NCBI RefSeq assembly: GCF_025311495.1
Contig: NZ_CP104398.1
Location: 1,798,001-1,862,000, forward strand
Length of the DNA: 64,000 nt
Source: Limosilactobacillus oris
GTDB lineage: Bacteria; Bacillota; Bacilli; Lactobacillales; Lactobacillaceae
Direction: 5' to 3'
Positions 26,568-36,800 of this stretch are shown one piece after another. The notes beneath the pieces are model-generated. The model had not been told where the DNA came from, did not search any database, and saw nothing but the letters and a program-made list of their open reading frames with translations. The first letter of the stretch is position 1. Each line of letters begins with the position of its first letter. Both the position numbers and the translations under genes were made by a program.

Positions 26568-29150
26568 ATGGAAAATAAACGACGCGTGAAATTATATAAA
26601 GCAGGTAAACTTTGGTGTGCGATGGCATTGACCACGGTGGCCCTAGGAGCCGGGCTAGCTTTGAATGGAACGCAAGCAAGCGCGGATAGCAATGTAATGG
26701 AAAGCAGTGCGGTTATAGCCAATACCGCATCAGCGGAGAAACAGTTGCCTGTTGTGGAAAATAGTGAAGTTAAGCCAGCGACTGAGCCCACCACGACGCA
26801 AGCACAAGCAGCTAGTGTGGATCCGAACGATCACGGTAATTACGCTTGGTTAGACCAGCAGCAGATTAATAGCCAGGGCCAATTAGTTGCGAGTGGTTGG
26901 CACGCGACTAATGAGGCGGCTGGCAGGGACTATCACTACATCATTGCTTATGATCTGACTAACCATGCTGAAATCGGTCGGCAACTGGTAGGGGATACTG
27001 CTCAACAGGTTGACCGGTCGGATGTTGCGAAGGTGCACCACGTTGCGGGAGCTGGTCAATCGGGCTTCAGGGTGACTTTTGACTTGGGGAAAGTATTAGC
27101 TAATACCCAATCAATCCAGCTGATCAGTCGTTACAGCAGTGATAAAAGTGGCAATCAGGACTATATTGATTATTGGTTTGCACCGATTACTGTTAACCGG
27201 GACAACAACGCGAGCCTTGATAGTGCCGCTGTGGTTGATGGTAAATTGCAACTAGCGGGCTGGCATGCCTCTAACTTGGCAGCAGATAAGGCCAATCACT
27301 TTATTATTATTTACGATCAAACCCTTGGGCATGAGCTTATGCGACAAAGGGTTGATAGCGTTAGCCGGCCTGATGTTGCTAAAGTATACTCTGACGTGGA
27401 AAATGCCGGGCATTCGGGCTTTAACGTTAGCTTTAATCTAGCTGGCCTGGACTTTAACCACCGGCTTCAGGTAATCAGCCGTTATAGCTCATCGGCTGAT
27501 GGGAATAGTGATTATCTTGACTACTGGTTTGCACCGCTTACCACTGGCAATTACGCTAACCAGGGTTGCCTTGACGTTCTTAATTTGAGTAATGCCAAGC
27601 AGGTTACAGTAAGCGGTTGGCACGCTAATGATATTTCCCGGTTTGCTACGAACCACTTCTTGATTTTGTACGATAATACTGCTAACTGGCAAGTAGCTGC
27701 AACAGCAGTGGTAAATGGTCAACGCCCGGATGTTGCCCGAGCATTCTCGGTAATTACGACTGCTGGGAAATCTGGTTTTACAGGGAACTTTGATCTTTCA
27801 AGTACCCAACTGGTTGGCGGACATACCTACTCCATCGTTAGCCGCTATTCGACTAGTGATCAGGGGAACGGCGGAACTGGCAGCTACGCTGATTACTGGT
27901 TTGCGCCGTTTACTCTTAACCAGCATGCCTTTTCCTTAGACAGCGTTAAGATGACTGACCAGGGCTTACGGGTTACCGGCTGGGTGGCGAGTGACTATTC
28001 AGGTAATTACCCGTATGCTTATGCCATTGTCATGAACGATGGCAAGGAAGTAGCTCGCCAGTATTTGTCCTTAACCGCCCGTCCAGATGTGGCTCGTGCA
28101 TATAGCAACATTTACAACAGTCAAAATAGCGGTTTTTCTGAGCTGATTAAGCTGAATCCTGCCGATATCAATGGAAGTATGCAGGTTATCCTCCGCTTCA
28201 GCAATGACCAGGGGGGCAACGGTAACTATGATGACCAGTGGTCCCAGAGTTATGCTTCCAATCAGGGGTGGTTCGACCAGACGAACTTTGATGGTCAACA
28301 GGTTCATGTTGCCGGTTGGCACGCTAGCAACCAGTCTGCTAAATATCAATATCACTGGTTAATTGCGGTGGACCAGGAGGGTCACGAACTTGGGCGCTGG
28401 CAAGTACAAAACAAGCAGTTAGAGCGGGCTGACGTTGGTAAAAAACTAAGCTATGTTTTAAACAGTGATCATTCTGGCTTTAACCTTAGCTTTGCCGTAA
28501 ACGACCAGATGCAGCACAAGGTAATTCGTCTGATTGACCGCTTGACTGATGATCCGAACGGGAACGGCAATTACGTGGACTATTATTCCAATGGCGTTTC
28601 CATTAATTCTGGTGCTCAAACGACCGGTGCAAAGACCCTGTATTACGATGCGATGGGGAATATCGTCGGCGCCTTTAACAACGCCGAGGTCATCTGCCAG
28701 AACCCTGAGCTGCCGACGGGGTGTGAAATGACCGCGGTCACGATGATGCTCCGTTACGCCGGGGTCAACATCAATAAGTTCCAAGTGGCAAATGAAACGC
28801 CACGAAGTTCGAATGGTGACTACGGCTTTGTTGGCAACCCATACAGCGTTACTGGCTGGTGGGTCTTCCCAACCGGGATTGCGCCGGTGGTTCAGCGCCA
28901 CTTGGGCACCAGCCAGGTGATGACTGGGGCTTCTCTAGCTGCTATCCAGGACAAGCTCAACATCGGCCACCTGGTCGTAGTGTGGATGGCGAACATGAAC
29001 GGCTTTGTCAACCACGCCATCACCCTGACTGGTTACAACGCTAATGGTTTCTTCTATAACAACCCGTGGACCGGCCGCAAGGAAGCGATGTCCTATGGTG
29101 AATTCTATGGTCACTGGAACGCAGACGCGCAACGGGCTTTAAGTTATTAA
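26568..29150 (+). CDS. Secreted C39-like cysteine peptidase with five RDV repeats
   Basis: An 860-residue exported protein. It has a KxYKxGKxW signal (KLYKAGKLW, residues 8-16, cut near ASAD) and a short linker. Five RDV repeats follow (about residues 94-680), corresponding unit by unit to those of the M23 protein upstream. The C-terminal domain is of the Peptidase_C39_2 type, with catalytic Cys 719 in PTGCEMTAVTMML, His 816 in VNHAITLTGY and the following NNPW. The substrate is unknown; peptidoglycan stem peptides or surface proteins are plausible. ATG 26568 is preceded by GGGGGA; the upstream TTG is inside the ribosome site. The signal type suggests accessory-Sec export or glycosylation. 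Confidence 0.85.
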   Translation: MENKRRVKLYKAGKLWCAMALTTVALGAGLALNGTQASADSNVMESSAVIANTASAEKQLPVVENSEVKPATEPTTTQAQAASVDPNDHGNYAWLDQQQINSQGQLVASGWHATNEAAGRDYHYIIAYDLTNHAEIGRQLVGDTAQQVDRSDVAKVHHVAGAGQSGFRVTFDLGKVLANTQSIQLISRYSSDKSGNQDYIDYWFAPITVNRDNNASLDSAAVVDGKLQLAGWHASNLAADKANHFIIIYDQTLGHELMRQRVDSVSRPDVAKVYSDVENAGHSGFNVSFNLAGLDFNHRLQVISRYSSSADGNSDYLDYWFAPLTTGNYANQGCLDVLNLSNAKQVTVSGWHANDISRFATNHFLILYDNTANWQVAATAVVNGQRPDVARAFSVITTAGKSGFTGNFDLSSTQLVGGHTYSIVSRYSTSDQGNGGTGSYADYWFAPFTLNQHAFSLDSVKMTDQGLRVTGWVASDYSGNYPYAYAIVMNDGKEVARQYLSLTARPDVARAYSNIYNSQNSGFSELIKLNPADINGSMQVILRFSNDQGGNGNYDDQWSQSYASNQGWFDQTNFDGQQVHVAGWHASNQSAKYQYHWLIAVDQEGHELGRWQVQNKQLERADVGKKLSYVLNSDHSGFNLSFAVNDQMQHKVIRLIDRLTDDPNGNGNYVDYYSNGVSINSGAQTTGAKTLYYDAMGNIVGAFNNAEVICQNPELPTGCEMTAVTMMLRYAGVNINKFQVANETPRSSNGDYGFVGNPYSVTGWWVFPTGIAPVVQRHLGTSQVMTGASLAAIQDKLNIGHLVVVWMANMNGFVNHAITLTGYNANGFFYNNPWTGRKEAMSYGEFYGHWNADAQRALSY
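26848..28610 (+). repeat. Five RDV-type repeats (C39 protein)
   Basis: Units begin near WLDQQ, SLDSA, CLDVL, SLDSV and WFDQT. Order and unit-specific features match the M23 protein (for example the third unit has GWHANDIS, the fourth GWVASDYS in place of GWHA). Confidence 0.85.
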
Positions 29151-29162
29151 ATAAACTGAGAT

Positions 29163-29195
29163 GGTGCTCGCACATTTGCGGGTACCGCTTTTTAT
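29163..29195 (+). terminator. Rho-independent terminator
   Basis: A 10-bp stem GGTGCTCGCA / TGCGGGTACC (two G-U pairs) with a T5 tail. Confidence 0.75.
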
Positions 29196-29302
29196 TTTAA
29201 AGTTTTTTATGCGGCAACTAGGAAAATATGGGTGTAGACTTTGAGATTTTAAAAGGGAGGGGTAGAATAAAAGTGCTTATCTTTAGGTGGGAGGAAAACA
29301 AA

Positions 29303-32300
29303 ATGACTGAGCATAAGAAAATGTATAAAGCTGGCAAGCGCTGGGTAGTCGCCACATTGACGGTTGCCAGCATTGCAGTCGCAGGGACGACAGTGAACAG
29401 CCAGGTTGCCCATGCCGACACGGTTAGTGGGACTGAAACTCAACAGGTAAGCAACAACGGCAACTTCAGTGCCCCGGGTACCGGGACCGCCACTCAACAG
29501 GCAGAGAACACTAGTGCAAGCAACGCTAGTGATGATGACAATGATCCGCGGATTAAAGTAATTAGTGGGGACATGAACAAGGCCGCGCGGGCCTCTTACG
29601 AAAAACAGGCGCAGGAAGCGCAACAGCAAATAAATGAATATAATAACGGAATTGAGCAACTAAAAGAACAACAAACCAAGAATGAACAAGCAGTCACTTA
29701 TGACCAAGAGCAAATCAATCAAGGAAACCAGCAACTAAACCAATTAAGATCAGCTAAGCTTAGTAAGCAAAAAGAGCTTCACGCGCAGTTAGAAGAAAAC
29801 ATCGAGCAAAGGAAAGAGTGGTCTGCACACATTGCTGAGCTCAGAAGCGAGTGGCATAAATTATACGACGTTTATCAGAAGGCTCATGTTCAGAGTGAAA
29901 AATTATATGACTTGTATTTCCACCAAGGTCATACTGAGCTCAGAGAGGAGTACAATAAAGCGAATAAGGTAGATCAGGATGCCTATAAGGCATTTCAGGA
30001 AAAGCAAGACGCAGTCATACATGAAACCAAAACGGTTGAGCTTACCCAAAAGGGCACACAGCTTTCTAATCAGATGATGGCACTTGCTAATGACCACAAT
30101 CCATATCTACCGGAGGATAAGGATAAGTACGAGCAAGCACAAAAGCAGGTTGAAACATATACGACGCAACTCAAAAATGAGCAAGCGACTAAAGTCAATC
30201 TAGCTAGTAAAATAAGTACCCTCCAGGCTAAACTTAATAATGCAGAGCTTCAACTCTCTAATGCAAATGGAATGATTGACGTCTATACGCCATGGTATAA
30301 GGTCGAGAAAAAGGTTACTCAGACGATAATCTTCAATCTACCGGATGGTACCCAAAGGCCTGTTTTACGAGTGGGGACACTTGATGGGATTAAGCGGGTT
30401 CCAACAAATGGACCAGTTAGCTATGAATGGCCCACATCAAAATGGCCTGCTTTTACTGCTCCTTGGAACTTTGGCGACGAGTACATTGTTCCATCGGTTC
30501 CAGCTCAAACGGTATATAGCAATACGCCCGACCAAACCATTACCCTCAGCTACACCGTCGCTAAGGATTTTGCAAAAGAAAATTATGGTAAGCTCACTTC
30601 CGTAATCATTACCCCTTCAATGGGTGGAGATTTGGTTCGGCTTGGCCTTGAAGGCTGGCACGTTGCCGACGCTAGCCGAGTATTAAAGTATGCTTACATT
30701 ATCATCAAAGATCAAAAAACTGGGGAGATAGTTGCCGAAACAAGCTACGCGCCATTAGCCAGCCAGGATGCTCAACAAGCCTACCCGAAGATTGCTAATA
30801 GTAATCAAGCTAAATTTAGCGTTGTTTTAAACATTCCCCTCAAGAATTTAAATGATCCTCTGGGGGTCATCGCCCGTTATACAAACGGCGATAGTTATGA
30901 TACCGGGAGTTTGAATGCTGATTACTCGTTTGGACCGATTAAGGCCGATATGGGTAACCACGCCTGGCTGGACCAGTGTGCTTTTGTGAACGGGAAATTA
31001 CATGTTGCTGGTTGGCACGCTACCAACCAGGCTCCAGGCGCTACCCATACGATTATTCTGTTTGATGCGATCCGCCATTGTGAAATTGGCCGAACTACCG
31101 TGGGTAATGATTTAAGGAATGATGTTCAAGCCGTTTACCCGACAATCTATAATGCTGGCTATTCAGGCTTTTCCGCCGACTTTGATGTTACCCCGGGCGT
31201 GGTTGGTGACCAGTTGCAAATCGTTTCCCGTTGGAGTGGCAATGATACCAATACCAACTACGTAGACTATTGGTTCCCTGCCAAAGTAATGATGAGTGGC
31301 GAAGACAATAATGCCTACCTTGACCAAGCCAAGGTTATCAACAACCACTTCACCGTTGCCGGCTGGCACGCCACTAACCAAGCAGCTGGACGCCAGTATC
31401 ACACGATTATCCTCTTCGATGTTAGTCAGAATCGCGAGTTAACCCGGATTAGCGTTACCCCAGCCGAACGAGCTGACGTCGCCAGAGCCTTCCCGCAAAT
31501 TTTCAACGCCGGTGAGTCCGGTTTCAACGTCAGCTTTGACCTTCTGCCCGAAATGGCAACCGATAATATCCAGATTATTTCGCGCTGGAGCAAGTCCCAG
31601 GACGCCAATACCGACTATGTTGACTACTGGTTCGCCCCGCTCCGGCTCTTAACTGATGATAACGAGGCCGCCCTTGATGGGGTTAGTTTCGCCAACAACC
31701 AGCTGCAAGTCATCGGTTGGCACGCTGCTAATCAAGCGGTTGGGCGTCCATACCATACAATCATTATTTTTGACGCTAGCCAGCACCGTGAGTTAGGGCG
31801 CAAAACGGTTAGTTTAACGGAACGGAATGACGTTGCCCGTGCATTTCCCCAAATCATAACTGCCGGAAAGTCTGGCTTTAATGCCAGCTTTGACCTCCTG
31901 CCCGAAATGGCAACCGACAACATCCAAATCATTTCACGCTGGAGCAAGTCCCAGGATGCCAATACCGACTATGTTGACTACTGGTTTGCTCCCCAGCGGT
32001 TGTTAATGGACCAGTCCAACCGGGCCGCCCTTGATGGCGTCAGCAGTTATAACGGTAAGTTAGTGGTTGCAGGCTGGCACGCCACTAACCAGGCCCTAGG
32101 CAAACAATACCATTATATTATTATCATCAATCCAGCTACTGGCAAAGAAATCGCCCGCCAGCTGGTCAACTCCGGAATGGCTCGTCCTGATGTTCGCAAG
32201 GCATTCCCGGGGGTCGCTAATGCTGACCAGAGCGGCTTCAAGGTGGCCTTTGCACCAAATACCGCCCTTACTCAGGCTCGGCAGCTAACCATTATTAGCC

Positions 32301-32728
32301 GGTGGACCGATGATCAGGTTGGCAATGGTAACTACGTTGATTACTGGTTTGCCCCAGTGACGCGACCTGCTATTCAGGATAATGCGGGAGCACTTGAGAG
32401 CGAGCGGTATGCGTGGGGTACACTGGGAGTCACCGGCTGGCACGCCACCGATAGTTCCCTGAATGAACCCTATCGGACGTTGATTCTCATTGACAATACC
32501 CTCCACAAGGTAGTGGCCCGCCAGTCGATTAGCAGCGTTGCGCGGCCGGATATTGCCAAGAAGTATCCAAACATTGCGGGAGCCGGTAATTCTGGCTTTG
32601 ACACCCACTTTAAGGTTAACGGGGCTGACCCGACTCACGACTTTACCTTGATTTCACGGTATTCTGCCACGCGCGATGCCAACGAAAATTGTACTGACTA
32701 CGACTTCCATATCGGTCAGTTATGGTAA
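29303..32728 (+). CDS. Surface protein: coiled coil, mucin-binding-like domain, six RDV repeats
   Basis: A 1141-residue exported protein. It has a KxYKxGKxW signal (KMYKAGKRW), then a linker, then a long Gln/Glu/Lys-rich coiled coil (about residues 95-325). A domain at about 330-425 follows (TQTIIFNLPDGTQRP ... VPAQTVYSNTPDQTITLSYT) that resembles the B2-type mucin-binding domain of Mub proteins. Six RDV repeats complete it (about 433-1141), the first degenerate. There is no hydrolase motif and no LPxTG anchor, so retention on the wall would depend on the repeats. A role as adhesin or wall scaffold is inferred. The start is ATG eight bases after GGGAGG; the open frame 25 codons upstream has no support. 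Confidence 0.8.
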   Translation: MTEHKKMYKAGKRWVVATLTVASIAVAGTTVNSQVAHADTVSGTETQQVSNNGNFSAPGTGTATQQAENTSASNASDDDNDPRIKVISGDMNKAARASYEKQAQEAQQQINEYNNGIEQLKEQQTKNEQAVTYDQEQINQGNQQLNQLRSAKLSKQKELHAQLEENIEQRKEWSAHIAELRSEWHKLYDVYQKAHVQSEKLYDLYFHQGHTELREEYNKANKVDQDAYKAFQEKQDAVIHETKTVELTQKGTQLSNQMMALANDHNPYLPEDKDKYEQAQKQVETYTTQLKNEQATKVNLASKISTLQAKLNNAELQLSNANGMIDVYTPWYKVEKKVTQTIIFNLPDGTQRPVLRVGTLDGIKRVPTNGPVSYEWPTSKWPAFTAPWNFGDEYIVPSVPAQTVYSNTPDQTITLSYTVAKDFAKENYGKLTSVIITPSMGGDLVRLGLEGWHVADASRVLKYAYIIIKDQKTGEIVAETSYAPLASQDAQQAYPKIANSNQAKFSVVLNIPLKNLNDPLGVIARYTNGDSYDTGSLNADYSFGPIKADMGNHAWLDQCAFVNGKLHVAGWHATNQAPGATHTIILFDAIRHCEIGRTTVGNDLRNDVQAVYPTIYNAGYSGFSADFDVTPGVVGDQLQIVSRWSGNDTNTNYVDYWFPAKVMMSGEDNNAYLDQAKVINNHFTVAGWHATNQAAGRQYHTIILFDVSQNRELTRISVTPAERADVARAFPQIFNAGESGFNVSFDLLPEMATDNIQIISRWSKSQDANTDYVDYWFAPLRLLTDDNEAALDGVSFANNQLQVIGWHAANQAVGRPYHTIIIFDASQHRELGRKTVSLTERNDVARAFPQIITAGKSGFNASFDLLPEMATDNIQIISRWSKSQDANTDYVDYWFAPQRLLMDQSNRAALDGVSSYNGKLVVAGWHATNQALGKQYHYIIIINPATGKEIARQLVNSGMARPDVRKAFPGVANADQSGFKVAFAPNTALTQARQLTIISRWTDDQVGNGNYVDYWFAPVTRPAIQDNAGALESERYAWGTLGVTGWHATDSSLNEPYRTLILIDNTLHKVVARQSISSVARPDIAKKYPNIAGAGNSGFDTHFKVNGADPTHDFTLISRYSATRDANENCTDYDFHIGQLW
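30598..32725 (+). repeat. Six RDV-type repeats (coiled-coil protein)
   Basis: Units start near 30598 (degenerate), 30964, 31315, 31669, 32028 and 32386. Units three and four share a 35-codon block (31535-31639 and 31889-31993) with identical amino acids but ten synonymous base changes. Confidence 0.85.
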
Positions 32729-32761
32729 TCGGTAAATCCAAACCGGAAATCAAAATAGCTT

Positions 32762-32805
32762 AGGTGGCTAATCAAGCATTACTTTCGACTCTTGATTAGC
32801 CACCT
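32762..32805. promoter_or_regulatory. 15-bp perfect inverted repeat in the lipoprotein leader
   Basis: The arms AGGTGGCTAATCAAG and CTTGATTAGCCACCT are separated by 14 bases. No T-run follows, and the AGGAG of the lipoprotein gene lies five bases beyond. It could be a terminator relic, an RNA-stabilising hairpin or an operator. Confidence 0.6.
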
Positions 32806-32823
32806 GAACAGGAGAATTACAGA

Positions 32824-33666
32824 ATGAAAAAACTAAAAATGATGTCTGTATTCTTAACAGTAATTGTGCTGGGACTGGTTATAACTGCTTGCGGTAAAGA
32901 AACAAGCAAACTGAAAGACAATGGTCAGCCGCTAACCGGTGCTTATGAAACTAGGGGTACGACTAATGATGGTACTAAGCAGCCCAGTTATTGGTATTTC
33001 AAGAAGGATGGTACCTTCCTGTATTGCACGCCGCAGGTCAATTCAACTAACCCCAAGAGTGATACCGAATACTGGTATGGTGACGCTAAGCGCGGAACCT
33101 GGGAATTGCGGGGAAACGATGAGTACGAGCTTAAAATGCACGATCTTTATGATGATGACTACTATCACCTTGACGCTGAGATTGATGGCAGTGGTGATCT
33201 TTCCGTTTCAGACAGTGCAAAAAAGCCGAAATATGAATATGGCACTGATGTTGGCTGCTATAAGCGGAAAGAGATGACTTATTCCCAGTTCATGGACTTG
33301 TTTAACCAGGCCAAGGCATCAGATCAGCGGGGTATTCAGGCTACTGGCTATACAAAAGCAGACAACGGCGATAGCAATTCAAGTAGTGAAAGTAGTAGTT
33401 CCGCTACCTTCAGTAGCAGTGCGGATCCAGACGAAATTGGCCGGGCGGTCTACAAGCTAGTTTTCCCAAGTGAAGAAGTCAACTCGGTTGAGCAAGACGG
33501 TGATTCCTACTACGTCAGCAATGAATATCATTCCGCCGACAGCACAATCCGCTTCCAAATCAATGGTGATAAGGTTACCTACTGGACACAAGCGGCGGGC
33601 GATACGATCGCGGATGGTCACAACGAAGAGCACACCGTCAGCATTAGCAGCCTGTTAGGTGGATAA
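32824..33666 (+). CDS. Secreted lipoprotein, unknown family
   Basis: 280 residues, with signal peptide and lipobox ITAC (Cys 23). A beta-rich domain of about 130 residues follows with repeated aromatic/Asp patterns (PSYWYFKKDGTFLYC, KRGTWELRGNDEYELKM). Next are a Ser-rich linker (about 180-200) and a smaller C-terminal domain (EIGRAVYKLVFPSEEVNSVEQ). The first domain resembles the lipocalin-like extracytoplasmic domains of lactobacillus lipoproteins, but I do not recognise a named family. AGGAG precedes the ATG. It sits between two RDV-repeat proteins and may share their envelope role. Confidence 0.75.
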   Translation: MKKLKMMSVFLTVIVLGLVITACGKETSKLKDNGQPLTGAYETRGTTNDGTKQPSYWYFKKDGTFLYCTPQVNSTNPKSDTEYWYGDAKRGTWELRGNDEYELKMHDLYDDDYYHLDAEIDGSGDLSVSDSAKKPKYEYGTDVGCYKRKEMTYSQFMDLFNQAKASDQRGIQATGYTKADNGDSNSSSESSSSATFSSSADPDEIGRAVYKLVFPSEEVNSVEQDGDSYYVSNEYHSADSTIRFQINGDKVTYWTQAAGDTIADGHNEEHTVSISSLLGG

Positions 33667-33775
33667 AGGTTGCTTTATGGGAGTCTGGCTAATTAGTTCC
33701 AAACGGAAGAGAAGCAATTTTTTCATTCAATGCAGAAATTGTTAGTTAAATGTAAAATTCAAAAAAGCAAGAGAG

Positions 33776-33781
33776 TATAAT
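33776..33781 (+). promoter_or_regulatory. -10 box of the NlpC/P60 gene
   Basis: TATAAT, 40 bases ahead of the ATG; no convincing -35. Confidence 0.4.
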
Positions 33782-33821
33782 AAGCCTTGTTAATTTAATC
33801 AAGAAGTTGGGGGGAAACACA

Positions 33822-36800
33822 ATGGAAGAGAAAAAATACTTCAAGCTGTTCAAAGCCGGCAAAAAGTGGTGTACGATGGCGATTGCCACTTTGGCAGTGG
33901 CAGCCGGCACGGCCGTGATGGCGGGTGCCGCTTCGGCTGATGAGGCAGTCCCAGCAACCGCAAGTCAGCCGTTACAAACGGCGCAGGTGGTTAACGGCCA
34001 AAGTGCGACCGGTATGGCTGACCAAGCAGCCAGCCAGTCCGACCAGCCGGCCAACCCGGTAACGGGGAACGATAAGCAGACTAACCAACAGCCGCAACGG
34101 CAGGTTGACTACCGGACCCCGGTCAACGCCGGGAACCTAGATGGGGCTAATATGGATAAAAATGGCAACGTCATCTTCGGTGGTTGGCACGCGACCAACC
34201 AGTACCAGGAGGGGATGCACCACTTTGTCATCATCCTTGATGGCGGCAACAACCACGACGAGCTATACCGGCATGAGGTGACGACCGTTGAACGGCCCGA
34301 CATTGACAAGGCCTATCCCAAGGCACCAATTGCCGGCCAGGGCGGTTTTACCATTGCGGTACCAGTGGACCGGCTGAATGGTGCTAATTCCCTGCGGTTG
34401 GTTTCGCGCTACACAAGCGATGCAGCTGGAAATCCCGCTGGCGGCAGTGACTACTGGTTCCCGGTCGTAACTACCAAGGCCGGCTGGCTGGATCAGTTTA
34501 AAGTTGATGGCAATCAAATCACCGTTTCCGGCTGGCACGTTGATGACCAGGCCGCTAGCAAGACAGAACACACGGTTATCCTCTGGGACAAGACGAAGGG
34601 CCGGGAAGTTGCTCGAACGATAGTGAATAACGTTGCTAGTGCAGATTTGCCTAAGGCCGGCTATGCTATGGTAGCTAACAGTACGCTGGCGCGCTTTACT
34701 GCTAACTTCACCATTACACCAGCCATGATGGGTGATGAGTTTACCATTGTTAGTCGGTACAGCAAGCCAGACCAGCAGGATAGTGATACTTCTGATTTGT
34801 GGCTGGGCGGCTTAAAGATTAACAAGACTGGAAATGCTGGCTATCTGGATAATTTCTCCGTCGATAAGGCTAGCAAGAAGATTAATATTTCCGGCTGGCA
34901 CGCGGATGATATGTCGGCGGCTGAACCAGAACATATTGTGATCCTTTTTGATACAACGACCGGCCGGGAAGTGGAACGGCAAACGGTTGCGACTACTAAC
35001 AGTTCGGACGTGGCCCGGGCTTATGGCAATATTAATAATGCCGGGAAGAGTCGTTTTAACGTCCAGTTTGCTTTAACACCGGCGCTTCTCAATCACCAGT
35101 TGGAAGTCATTAGTCGCTATAGTGTTGCTGGCAAGGAAAATAATGACTACTCTGATTATTGGTTCACTAATAATCAACTGAATCTTGCTACTAATAAACA
35201 GGGGTGGCTGGACAATTTTGTCTTGGATAAGCCTAACAATAAGGTCGTTGTCAGTGGTTGGAATGCCGATGATGCGAGTGCTTTGATGCCGAACCACTTT
35301 ATTATTCTGTTTGATAAGACCACAAATAAGGAATTAGGGCATAAAATTGTGACTAACGCGGCTAGTCCGGACGTTGCTGCTAGTTACGCTGGTGGAATCG
35401 TTAACAGTAACCGAGCTCGCTTTAGTACTAGTTTTAAGATTACTCCAGAGATGGTCGGCCACCAGTTGATGGTAATCAGTCGTTATAGTGACTCTGCTAA
35501 AGAAGATGATTACGGTCACTACTCAGATTACTGGTTTAACAATAATATTATCAATTTTAGTGTTAACCAGGCAGCTTGTTTGGATAATTTTAAGATTGAT
35601 CGGGCTGCTGGTAAGGTCTATGTCAGCGGTTGGCATGCGGATGACGCCGCGATTTATTATAAACTTGCCGATGATAAGCCTGCTGGTCACTACGTTATCC
35701 TTTTTGATAAGACGACCGGCCATGAGTTAGTGCACCAACGAGTTGAGACCACTGCAAGTGGTGATGTTGCTCGAGCAGGTTACGGGAACATTGCTAATGC
35801 TAACCAAGCCCGCTTCAGTACCAGTTTTAACATTATGCCGGAAATGGTGGGGCACGACCTAATAGTTATTAGTCGTTATAGTAATTCGGCTACTAATGAT
35901 TATGGATCAGCCACCTCGGATTATTGGTTTAATAACAACGTGGTTAACTTTCCAGTTAAGCAACAGGCATTTTTAGATAACTTCAGCCTAAACGTTGCTA
36001 AAAAGAAGATTAGCGTTGCTGGCTGGCATGCAGATGATGCTTCGGTTTATATGCGGGGCCACTACATCATCTTATTTGATAAGACCGCTAACCGTGAAAT
36101 TGGGCATCAATACGTGCCAACGACGGCAAGTCCAGATGTAATGAATGCTACCCACATCACTAATGCCGATAAAGCCCGGTTTAAAGTCGACTTCGACATT
36201 ACACCAGAGACACTGAACCATACCCTAATCGTAATTAGTCGTTATAGTAACTCCACGACTAAGGACTATGGAACGGCGATGTCAGACTACTGGTTCACTA
36301 ACCAGATTGACTTGAACCAGCAGGAAGGCTGGCTTGATAATCTTAGTCAGAGCGGGACAACAATCAACGTTGCTGGTTGGCACGTGGCTGATTCAACGGT
36401 TGGCTTACCACACCACATGATTTTACTCTGGGACTATTCTCGGAACCGGGAAGTGGCCCGGCACGAAGTTACTAATACGGCAAGCGGTGATCTTCAGGCT
36501 GGTTACGGTCACTACTTGAATAATGCGCAGGCCCGTTTTAGCACTAGCTTTACAGTGGATCCAAGCATGGTCCACGACTGCTTTGGGATCATCAGTCGGT
36601 ACAGCAACCAGGCTAGTGGGGAAGGAACTTATAGTCAGTTGTGGTTGGACAACCGCTACTTGAATGCCTACCAGAATCCTTCCTGGATGTACCAGATTAA
36701 TTACAAGCAGATCCAGGCTAATCCGGCTGAAGTGGGTCACAGCATTGGTCCCGGCTATGAAGGGGTTAAGACCTGGTTCATCAAGAGCCGGTTAGGGACC

